Assembly (NCBI GenBank): GCA_951812975.1
Contig: CATOTC010000002.1
Span: forward strand, 186,001-250,000
Reading direction: 5' to 3'
Source: an uncultured Acidimicrobiales bacterium
GTDB lineage: Bacteria; Actinomycetota; Acidimicrobiia; Acidimicrobiales; Aldehydirespiratoraceae
DNA: 64,000 nucleotides
The number at the start of each line of letters is the position of its first letter. Within the stretch, counting starts at the first letter, position 1. Positions 49,746-57,041 of this stretch are shown piece after piece. Position numbers and translations under genes: made by a program. The notes beneath the pieces were generated by a model. It saw nothing but the letters and a program-made list of their open reading frames with translations. It had not been told where the DNA came from and ran no database searches.

Positions 49746-50945
49746 ATGTCTGAAGCAGTGATCGTCGCCACCTCCCGCACCCCCATCGGTCGGGCCAACA
49801 AGGGCTCGCTCACCGAGGTTCGCCCCGACGACATGTCGTCGTTCATCCTCAACGATGTCATGAGCAAGGCCGGAGTCGAAGCGTCCGACGTAGAGGACGT
49901 GATCTGGGGGATCGGCCAACCAGGCGGCGAGGGGGGCTACAACATCGCTCGGGTCATCTCTGCCATGCAGGGCCTCGACATCCCCGGTGTCACCGTCAAT
50001 CGTTACTGCTCGTCCTCACTGCAGACCGTTCGCATGGCCGCCCATGCGATCAAGGCCGGCGAAGGCGACTGCTTCGTGGCAGGCGGTGTGGAGACCGTGA
50101 GCCGTTACCTCTACGGCGCCGCCGATTCCGGCCCTCACAACAAGAAGTTTGCTTCCGCAGAGGAACGCAGCGCTTCCCGCACTGGCGAGGGGTCAGCAAC
50201 CTGGACACCGCCAGACGGGTTGCCCGACATCTACATCGCCATGGGCCAGACTGCCGAGAACGTGGTCCAAGCGACCGGGATAAGCCGTCAACGCCAGGAC
50301 GAATGGGGTGTCAGTTCCCAGAATCGGGCCGAAGCCGCTCTCAACCGCGGCTTCTTCGAACGTGAGATCACCCCTTACACGCTGCCCGACGGAACTGTGG
50401 TAGCCAAAGACGACGGGATCCGCGCCGAGACGACCATTGAGAAGGTGTCCCAGCTCAAGCCGGTGTTCCGGCCCGACGGGACAGTCACCGCGGGCAACGC
50501 CTGCCCCCTGAACGACGGCGCGGCCGCGGTGGTCGTCATGAGCGACACCAAGGCGAGGGCGATGGGTATCGAGCCGCTAGCCCGGATCGTCTCGAGCGGC
50601 GTGTCGGCGCTACACCCCGAGATCATGGGCCTCGGACCGATCGACGCCTGCCGCCAGGCGATGGGTCGTGCCAAAATGACCATCGACGACATCGACCACG
50701 TGGAGATAAATGAGGCGTTCGCCGTGCAGGTTCTCGGTTCTGCCGACGAACTCGGCATCGATCTCGACATCCTCAATCCCAACGGTGGAGCGATTGCACT
50801 CGGCCACCCGTTCGGAATGACCGGCAGCCGCATCATGACCACCCTGCTCAACGGCCTTGAAGACTCCGACTCGACCATCGGCATGGAGTCGATGTGCGTC
50901 GGCGGCGGTCAGGGAATGGCGATGATCGTGGAACGACTGAACTGA
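49746..50945 (+). CDS. thiolase (acetyl-CoA acyltransferase)
   Basis: A 399-aa thiolase. The nucleophile is C88 in NRYCSSSLQTV; the C-terminal motifs are EINEAFAVQVL, NPNGGAIALGHPFGMTGSR with His, and SMCVGGGQGMAMIVE with the second Cys. It cleaves 3-ketoacyl-CoA or condenses acetyl-CoA units. An AAGGAG ribosome site lies 5 nt before the ATG, unlike the leaderless genes around it. It is followed by an esterase 28 nt downstream, probably co-transcribed. Confidence 0.92.
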   Translation: MSEAVIVATSRTPIGRANKGSLTEVRPDDMSSFILNDVMSKAGVEASDVEDVIWGIGQPGGEGGYNIARVISAMQGLDIPGVTVNRYCSSSLQTVRMAAHAIKAGEGDCFVAGGVETVSRYLYGAADSGPHNKKFASAEERSASRTGEGSATWTPPDGLPDIYIAMGQTAENVVQATGISRQRQDEWGVSSQNRAEAALNRGFFEREITPYTLPDGTVVAKDDGIRAETTIEKVSQLKPVFRPDGTVTAGNACPLNDGAAAVVVMSDTKARAMGIEPLARIVSSGVSALHPEIMGLGPIDACRQAMGRAKMTIDDIDHVEINEAFAVQVLGSADELGIDLDILNPNGGAIALGHPFGMTGSRIMTTLLNGLEDSDSTIGMESMCVGGGQGMAMIVERLN

Positions 50946-50972
50946 ACAAGCTGCGCACAGGAGGGCACAACC

Positions 50973-52046
50973 ATGTCAGAGAATGTTGCACTACCCGGAA
51001 AGCTCGGTGATCCGACCCGAACCCTGGGAACAGATCCCCGTGCGGACTCACGCATGGTGGAAACGTTGGCACAGCTGGGGATGGCGGGTGAGCCCGAGCC
51101 GCTGCCGCTCACCGCTGACGCATCGGCTACCGAGATCTACGAATTCACCGCGGTGATCGAGCCGGGTTTCGAGATGTTGTTCGACATGATCTACGCAGAC
51201 CTTCCGGTTGTGGAGGGTGTGGAGTCGCACACTGAGGTCATTTCCGGGGTCGACGGCAACGATATCAACCTCTACATCCATCGGCCGGCCGGCGGCAGCC
51301 GCGAGCCGCGGCCCTGCATCCTGCACATCCACGGCGGAGGCATGGTGATCCTCAAGGCTTCCGGCGCCTCCTACCGGCGATGGCGCGACGAACTCGCGGC
51401 ACTCGATCTTGTGGTCGTCGGAGTGGAGTTCCGCAATGCCGGCGGTGCGCTGGGCCCCCACCCGTTTCCGGCGGGACTGAACGACTGCACCTCGGCGCTG
51501 GAGTGGGTGCATGCCAACGCCGCTGAACTGGGAGTGTCGAAGATCGTGGTGTCCGGCGAATCCGGAGGGGGGAACCTGACGCTGGCCACGACGCTCAGAG
51601 CCAGTCGCGAGGGGCGCCTGCACATGATCGACGGCGTCTACGCGCAGTGTCCATACATCTCCGGCGCCTACGGGAACCCGCCCATGGAGTTGACCTCGCT
51701 CCACGAGAACGACGGGTACTTCCTGGGCAGCGAGATGATGGACATCATGGTGCGCGCCTACGACCCGAGCGGCGAGAACCTCGCGAACCCGCTGGCCTGG
51801 CCGCTGAACGCCGAGATCGAAGACCTTGAGGGTCTGCCCCCGCACGTGATCTCTGTGAACGAACTCGATCCCCTCCGCGACGAGGGTCTGGCCTACTTCC
51901 GCAAACTCGTGAAAGCGGGTGTGGCGGCCCACAGCCGCACGGTCAACGGCACCTGCCACGCCGGCGATGTGATCTTCCGCGGTGCCCTGCCCGAGGTGTA
52001 CGCGGCCTCAGCGCGCGACCTCTCAACGTTCGCCCACAACTGTTAG
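50973..52046 (+). CDS. alpha/beta hydrolase (HSL-type esterase)
   Basis: A 357-aa alpha/beta hydrolase of the hormone-sensitive lipase group: oxyanion HIHGGGMV, nucleophile elbow GESGGG, DPLRDEG with the acid, and the catalytic His probably in NGTCHAGD. Esterase or lactonase activity is expected. A strong GGAGGG site precedes the ATG. The last codons and stop are duplicated in a 17-bp tandem repeat. It may hydrolyse an ester intermediate for the thiolase pathway; inference. Confidence 0.88.
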   Translation: MSENVALPGKLGDPTRTLGTDPRADSRMVETLAQLGMAGEPEPLPLTADASATEIYEFTAVIEPGFEMLFDMIYADLPVVEGVESHTEVISGVDGNDINLYIHRPAGGSREPRPCILHIHGGGMVILKASGASYRRWRDELAALDLVVVGVEFRNAGGALGPHPFPAGLNDCTSALEWVHANAAELGVSKIVVSGESGGGNLTLATTLRASREGRLHMIDGVYAQCPYISGAYGNPPMELTSLHENDGYFLGSEMMDIMVRAYDPSGENLANPLAWPLNAEIEDLEGLPPHVISVNELDPLRDEGLAYFRKLVKAGVAAHSRTVNGTCHAGDVIFRGALPEVYAASARDLSTFAHNC

Positions 52047-52064
52047 GCGCCCACAACTGTCAGG
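52031..52064. repeat. 17-bp tandem duplication across the esterase stop codon
   Basis: CGCCCACAACTGTTAGG (52031-52047, with the TAG stop) and CGCCCACAACTGTCAGG (52048-52064), with one difference, which destroys the stop in the second copy; a shorter CGCCGACAACG follows. Confidence 0.9.
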
Positions 52065-52081
52065 CGCCGACAACGCGGGGT

Positions 52082-52621
52082 TCAGTCGGCGGGCCGGTTG
52101 ATCAGGTGGGTGGCGGCGTTGTCGAAGTGGTCGAACATGGCGTCGGTTATCTCGGCCGGCAACGGGCGGTCCGTACCGTCGGCGAGTGTGGCGGCACGAA
52201 GTGATGCTGTCATGTGCTTCATCCAGGCGTCGCGCTCCTCCACCCCGATGACGAAGGGCATGTGGCGCATCCGCAGACGGGGATGGCCGCGCTGTTCGCT
52301 GTAGTGCGCGGGCCCGCCCCAGTACTGCGCCAAGAAGCCGGCGAGACGCAGGCGCGACGGACCCATGTCGGCTGGATACATCGGCCGGAGCAGCGCGTCG
52401 GTCTCCACCGCGTCGTAGAACCGGTCGACCAACTCGTCGAAGAAGCGCTGCCCTCCAACTGCCTCATAGACCGTCGGAGGGGCGTGGACGGCTTCACGTA
52501 TAGCACCCTTCAAGCTCACCGTGCCCGGCGACACCCAGCGCCGCTGGCCCTGCGTGTCAGAGTCCGAAGGGTTCACCCCGGAATCAGGGTCGGTACTGTC
52601 GACTTCGGTCGATTCGCTCAC
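52082..52621 (-). CDS. glbO: group II truncated haemoglobin (GlbO-like)
   Basis: A 179-aa protein with a 45-residue Asp/Ser-rich N-terminal extension and a trHbO domain: TVYEAVGGQRFFDELVDRFYDAVETD, FLAQYWGGPAHYSEQRGHPRLRMRHMPF (proximal His in the RMRH region), VEERDAWMKHM. Group II truncated haemoglobins bind O2 with high affinity or handle peroxide and NO. The extension is longer than in mycobacterial GlbO and is probably disordered. The start is GTG with TAGCCT exactly 6 nt before it, suggesting a leaderless transcript. It is followed by the convergent end of the esterase. Confidence 0.92.
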   Translation of the reverse strand: MSESTEVDSTDPDSGVNPSDSDTQGQRRWVSPGTVSLKGAIREAVHAPPTVYEAVGGQRFFDELVDRFYDAVETDALLRPMYPADMGPSRLRLAGFLAQYWGGPAHYSEQRGHPRLRMRHMPFVIGVEERDAWMKHMTASLRAATLADGTDRPLPAEITDAMFDHFDNAATHLINRPAD

Positions 52622-52662
52622 CTGCTCAGGCTAGACCCGAGCAGGCCTGCACCACCCGCCGC

Positions 52663-53493
52663 TCAATGATCGAACCAGAGGCGGGCGGCGTTTCCGCCGA
52701 GGACGGCTGCTTGGGTGGTTGCGTCGAGTCCTCTGAGCGCGTCGCCGACAAGGGTGACCAGTTCGGGGTAGGCACGATCATGCACCTGGGGGTGGTCGGA
52801 ACCCCAGACGATGCGCTCGGCGCCGAACAGGTCCAACAGCCGGGAGACAACTGAGAGCGGGGCAACAGGGGCGGTATCGAACACTCCGGTGCTCAGCTTG
52901 ACGACAAGATTCTCGCGAGTGGCCAGATCGACCAGAGCCCGATCATCGCCGCCGAGAGACACGAAGCCGCAGTGGTCGAGCGCTATCTCGCAGTCGGGAA
53001 CGGCCGCGGCGATACGGGCAACCGCCTGAAGTTCCTCGGCCCGACAGCAGACGCTCGGGCCGACACCTGAGTCTGCGCAGCGCTGCACCAGCTCCACGGC
53101 AACATCACTGCTGAGCCACGGGTCGGGGATCGAAAAAAGCCGCAGCCCCGTAGCCCGCAGCGCCACCGCTCGGTCCAGCACGCTCAGCGGGTCTTCAACC
53201 GTAGAACCCACCGCGACCATGGCCCGCCAGTCGTCCCCGAGCGCCTCAGCCGCTCCGAGAACCAGCGAGTTGTCAAAACCGTGCGCGCCCACTGCCTGCA
53301 CCAGCACTCCACCGGAAACGCCAGCGGCCTGTACTCGCGCAGCCACGGCCTCCGGTGCGCAGTCAAGCTGTTCCCACCAGCGGGCATTGGGGTTGCCCGT
53401 GAGGTCGTCCACACACGTCGCGAGGTCGACTGCATGCAGATGTGCGTCCAGCACACGGTTCACGGCCAACAGGTCTCCATCGGGATCGCCCAT
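52663..53493 (-). CDS. amidohydrolase-2 family TIM-barrel hydrolase
   Basis: About 276 aa. LLAVNRVLDAHLHAVDLA opens with the Asp-x-His-x-His metal motif; PDCEIALDHCGFVSLG and ERIVWGSDHPQVHDRAYPELV carry later His/Asp residues. This is the amidohydrolase 2 family that hydrolyses lactones or decarboxylates aromatics, for example 2-pyrone-4,6-dicarboxylate lactonase relatives. The ORF opens at 53658, but TACGGT is exactly 6 nt before ATG 53493 (MGDPDGD), which I choose. It is divergent from the MFS transporter. Confidence 0.85.
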   Translation of the reverse strand: MGDPDGDLLAVNRVLDAHLHAVDLATCVDDLTGNPNARWWEQLDCAPEAVAARVQAAGVSGGVLVQAVGAHGFDNSLVLGAAEALGDDWRAMVAVGSTVEDPLSVLDRAVALRATGLRLFSIPDPWLSSDVAVELVQRCADSGVGPSVCCRAEELQAVARIAAAVPDCEIALDHCGFVSLGGDDRALVDLATRENLVVKLSTGVFDTAPVAPLSVVSRLLDLFGAERIVWGSDHPQVHDRAYPELVTLVGDALRGLDATTQAAVLGGNAARLWFDH

Positions 53494-53626
53494 CGCCAAA
53501 CCGTACCCAAGACCCGCCCGGTACCCTTCTTGGAGTGAACGGACACGAGGGTGCGCACTGACTGAAACTCCAGATCGGGTCCGTTTAGGCCCGACAGGTC
53601 TCGCAGCCCGTTTCATCCGCTCGGAC

Positions 53627-54862
53627 ATGGGCCGCGGGTTCATCGCGTTCAGACACAAGGCCTACTGCTGGATTTTCGCCAGCTTCGTCATCCAGCAGAT
53701 CGGCTTCTGGATGAGCCACCTGACCCTGCAGGGCCTGATCGAGGAGCGGAGCGAGGGCGACACCCTGGCGATCACCGCGCTGTTCGCAGCCCTCTTCGTA
53801 CCCGCCCTGTTCGTGGGTCCGTTCGGGGGTGTTCTCGCCGACCGTGTCGAACGCAAGCTGGTCGTCACTGTGTCGTACTTCGCTTCCGCAGCTTCGGCTG
53901 CGGGCCTGGCTCTGCTCACCGGGATCAACGGTGCTCCCCCACTGTGGGCGATCTACACGCTCGCGTTCATTCTGGGGACGACGTTCTCCCTGCTGGGCCC
54001 CTCGGCCGGAGCCCTGGTGGTCAACTCGGTATCGAGCGAGGCGGTGCAGAGCGCCATCTCGCTGCAGGCGGCAGTCCAGAACCTGACCCGCGTGGTGGGC
54101 CCGATCATGGCCGTTGAGGTCATCGGTTCTGGTCGTTTCCACATCGGGTTCACCGGATTCGCGGTGGCGTCGGCACTGGCCGGGTTGATGATCACCAGAG
54201 TCGTCGTCGACGCCCACGATGTGGAGATGGACGGGTTGGGGGTGTTCTCACGTATCCGCGACGGTTTCCGCCATGCCCGCGAACGGAAACCGGCCCTGCT
54301 GGCCATAGCCACGACGGGCGTGGCATCGGTGTTCGGCGTCGCTCACACGGCCCTGATCCCCAGCTTCACCCGCGAGGTCCTCGAACAGGAGCCCGGGCAG
54401 TTCGCCAAGGTCGTCGCGGCCACCGGTCTGGGTGCCATCGTCGGGGCCCTCACGGTCGGTTACAGCAAGACCGAGCCCAGTCTCCGGCAGGCCTCGATAT
54501 CGCTGCTGGTCTACGGGGTCTGCCTGGTCGGGTTCACGGCCTCTGAGCAGCTCGAGACCGCGATGGCATGGCAGATGGGCGTCGGTTTCTGCTATTTCAC
54601 CACGATGACGACGTTGCAGACACTGTTGCAGCAGGTTGTGTCCGACTCGGCGCGGGGGCGTGTCATGTCGCTGTTCGTCATCTCCTGGGGTAGCGTGGTT
54701 TGGATCGGCACGCTCATGCTCGGGGCCATGGCAGACTCCGACGGCCTGAACCTCGGCGTGAGGCCGACACTGCTGGCAACCTCCGGGGTCCTCATCGGTT
54801 ACGGGCTGGTCGTCGCGTTGATCTCAAAGGGGATGCCGACCGGCTCGAACTACCCCGACTAG
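53627..54862 (+). CDS. MFS transporter (EntS-like exporter)
   Basis: A 411-aa polytopic membrane protein of the major facilitator superfamily, with the pattern FRHKAYCWIFASFVIQQIGFWMSHLTLQGLIE (TM1), FGGVLADRVERKLVVTVS (loop 2-3 motif G-x3-D-R-x2-R), and FTRVVGPIMAVEVIG... to twelve hydrophobic segments. The MFS_3/EntS branch exports small molecules such as siderophores. The frame is open from 53219 on the coding strand of the amidohydrolase, but ATG 53627 gives the family start. No clear Shine-Dalgarno or TAnnnT hexamer precedes it, so the true start could differ. Confidence 0.85.
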   Translation: MGRGFIAFRHKAYCWIFASFVIQQIGFWMSHLTLQGLIEERSEGDTLAITALFAALFVPALFVGPFGGVLADRVERKLVVTVSYFASAASAAGLALLTGINGAPPLWAIYTLAFILGTTFSLLGPSAGALVVNSVSSEAVQSAISLQAAVQNLTRVVGPIMAVEVIGSGRFHIGFTGFAVASALAGLMITRVVVDAHDVEMDGLGVFSRIRDGFRHARERKPALLAIATTGVASVFGVAHTALIPSFTREVLEQEPGQFAKVVAATGLGAIVGALTVGYSKTEPSLRQASISLLVYGVCLVGFTASEQLETAMAWQMGVGFCYFTTMTTLQTLLQQVVSDSARGRVMSLFVISWGSVVWIGTLMLGAMADSDGLNLGVRPTLLATSGVLIGYGLVVALISKGMPTGSNYPD

Positions 54863-54891
54863 TCCGATTACCCCTCCCGAGGGGCCGCGCA

Positions 54892-54897
54892 TAGGGT
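54892..54897 (+). promoter_or_regulatory. -10 hexamer TAGGGT of the P450 gene
   Basis: TAGGGT ends 6 nt before the ATG at 54904, in the 41-nt gap after the MFS stop; no ribosome-binding site is visible, so a leaderless transcript is predicted. Confidence 0.45.
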
Positions 54898-54903
54898 ACG
54901 GCC

Positions 54904-56112
54904 ATGGAACTCATCGATCCGCGTCCGCTCGACATCCTCGACGGTGACTTCTATGTCAATGACCCCTATCCGCGCTACGGCTGGCTCCGCGAGCATTCGC
55001 CGCTGTACTGGGACGATGTCAACGAACTGTGGGTGGTGACCCGCTATGACGACATCGTCGAGATCGAGAAGAACAAGACGGTCTTCATCAGTTCCGACAA
55101 GGTGAAGGGCGGCTCCCGGCCCAACATCCCGGGAGACAATTCGATCATCAACCTCGACGACCCGCTTCATCAGACCCGGAGACTGCTGATCGCCCGTCGC
55201 TTCACTCCGCGTGCGGTGCGAAGTTGGGAAGACCATGTGACTGACACGGTCAACGAGTTGCTCGACCCCGCCCTCGCCAAGGGGCAGGCCGAGATTGTGG
55301 GCGAGCTCGCGGCGCCGCTGCCCGCCAAGATGATCGGCCTGCTGCTGGGTTTCCCCGACGAGCTGTGGCCCAAGCTGCAGCACTGGTCGGAGACGACGAT
55401 CGCGCTCGGCGGCGGTCCCCGTTACGCGAATGAGGAAGGTTTCAAATCAGCCTTGGACTTCGCGGGCGCCGCTTCGCAACTCTATGAGGACCGGAAGGGC
55501 TGCCCGGCTGAGGATGTCATGTCGCGTTGGGTCGGCGTCGAGCAGGAGAACGGCGGAGAAGTCGGTGGTGCACCCTTCGGGCACGACCAGATCCTCTCGG
55601 ACTGTCTGCTGGTGCTCGACGGTGGGGCCGAGACGACCCGCACGGTGATCGCCCGGACCCTGCTTGCGCTGGCCGACCACCCCGAGCAGTGGGAGGCACT
55701 CCAAGGCGGTGCCGACATGACAGTCGCCACCGAGGAGTTCATCCGCTGGGTCACCCCGATCCACAACATGTGCCGGGTGGCCGCACAGGACCACGAGCTG
55801 CACGGCCAGACCATCTCCGCCGGCCAGCAGGTGGTGCTCGCCTACACCGCAGCCAACCGTGACCCGAACCAGTTCGACGAGCCCGAGTCGTTCGACGTGA
55901 CCCGCACCCCGAACCACCACGTCGCCTTCGGTTTCGGCACCCACTTCTGTCTGGGGGCGTCGTTGGCGCGCCTGGAGATCCAGACCTTCTTCGAACAGTT
56001 GGTGGCCCGGGTCTCAGATCTCAGACGGATACCGGAGCTGCCTCACGTCGAGATGCCCAACGCCTTCGTCTTCGGCCTCAAGGAGGCCCACATGGCCTTT
56101 ACTGTGAAGTAG
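54904..56112 (+). CDS. cytochrome P450 monooxygenase
   Basis: A 402-aa bacterial P450. The I-helix is LVLDGGAETTRTVIA, the K-helix ExxR is EEFIR, and the haem loop AFGFGTHFCLGASLAR places the thiolate at C349. The N-terminus has no membrane anchor, so it is soluble and needs a ferredoxin partner, not found in the window. It hydroxylates a hydrophobic substrate such as a steroid or terpene. The stop lies within a TGAAGTAGAC repeat. It is followed by an SDR 70 nt downstream, which could oxidise the alcohol product. Confidence 0.92.
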   Translation: MELIDPRPLDILDGDFYVNDPYPRYGWLREHSPLYWDDVNELWVVTRYDDIVEIEKNKTVFISSDKVKGGSRPNIPGDNSIINLDDPLHQTRRLLIARRFTPRAVRSWEDHVTDTVNELLDPALAKGQAEIVGELAAPLPAKMIGLLLGFPDELWPKLQHWSETTIALGGGPRYANEEGFKSALDFAGAASQLYEDRKGCPAEDVMSRWVGVEQENGGEVGGAPFGHDQILSDCLLVLDGGAETTRTVIARTLLALADHPEQWEALQGGADMTVATEEFIRWVTPIHNMCRVAAQDHELHGQTISAGQQVVLAYTAANRDPNQFDEPESFDVTRTPNHHVAFGFGTHFCLGASLARLEIQTFFEQLVARVSDLRRIPELPHVEMPNAFVFGLKEAHMAFTVK

Positions 56113-56175
56113 ACACGGCACTGCTAATAGAGAAGGCGCTCTGAAATAGACCTGAACTCGGGTGCTGAAGTAGAC
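56105..56175. repeat. TGAAGTAGAC repeats across the P450 stop
   Basis: TGAAGTAGAC at 56105-56114 (containing the P450 stop TAG), TGAAATAGAC at 56142-56151 and TGAAGTAGAC at 56166-56175. The last provides TAGACC (56171-56176), exactly 6 nt before the SDR start at 56183. The same decamer is at 35728-35737, before the first DUF4143 gene. Confidence 0.7.
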
Positions 56176-56182
56176 CGTAAGC

Positions 56183-57001
56183 ATGCCTGACCTCTTCAGT
56201 TATGCCGGAAAACGGGTGGTGCTCACGGGTGGCACGACCGGAGTCGGGGCCGCGGCCGCGGAACTGCTCGCCGAACTCGGTTGCAGCGACCTGACCGTGC
56301 TCGACATCGCCGAGCCGACAGGACCCGCCACCCGCTACATCCCCACCGACATGTCGGATCCGGCCTCTATCGACAGAGCCGTGGCCGACATCGGCAGCGG
56401 CGTTGACGTGTTGTTCAACAACGCCGGAGTGGCCGCAACCCACGCTGCCGACTTCGTGATCCGGGTCAACTATCTGGGCCCCCGTCGACTCACCGAGGGC
56501 CTGCTCCCCACCATGAACAGCGGAGGGGCGATCGTCAACACCGCCTCCATAGCAGGACAGGGCTGGCCAGAGAACCTGGCCAAGATCTCTGAGTTGATCG
56601 CCATCGACGATTGGGACGAAGCGCTCGGGTGGATCGCCGACAACGATGAGTTGGTCGGCGCCGACTCCTACGCTTTCTCCAAGCAGCTCGCACAGGTGTG
56701 GACGATGCACAGCTCGGCCCGCACCCGCAACGAGTTCGGGGTACGCACCAACTCGGTGTGCCCGGGTCCGATCGACACGCCGCTGATGGCCGACTTCATC
56801 AAGACCATGACCGAGCAGGTCATCCAATGGACCATCGACCAAACCGGCGGCTCCATGCTCACAGCCGACGACATCGCCCGCACGCTGGTCATGTTGGGCA
56901 GCGACGCCTCAGTCGCCATGAACGGCCACAACACGATCGCCGACAACGGATTCAGTGCCATCCTGGCCACCGGACAGGTTGACTTCTCCGGCTTGGGGTA
57001 G
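56183..57001 (+). CDS. SDR-family oxidoreductase (hydroxysteroid dehydrogenase-like)
   Basis: A 272-aa SDR: TGGTTGVGAAAAELLAELG at residues 14-32, FNNAGVAA near 79, NTASIAG for the Ser region and the YAFSK Tyr/Lys motif near 160. The long insert between Ser and Tyr (WPENLAKISELIAIDDWDEALGWIADNDEL) is typical of the 3-alpha-hydroxysteroid or coniferyl alcohol dehydrogenase type. Adjacent to a P450, a role in oxidising a hydroxylated steroid or terpenoid is plausible. Ends QVDFSGLG. Confidence 0.9.
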   Translation: MPDLFSYAGKRVVLTGGTTGVGAAAAELLAELGCSDLTVLDIAEPTGPATRYIPTDMSDPASIDRAVADIGSGVDVLFNNAGVAATHAADFVIRVNYLGPRRLTEGLLPTMNSGGAIVNTASIAGQGWPENLAKISELIAIDDWDEALGWIADNDELVGADSYAFSKQLAQVWTMHSSARTRNEFGVRTNSVCPGPIDTPLMADFIKTMTEQVIQWTIDQTGGSMLTADDIARTLVMLGSDASVAMNGHNTIADNGFSAILATGQVDFSGLG

Positions 57002-57041
57002 CCCGCGCTTCGGCTCCGACGGAGCGTAGGGTTGGGTGGCA

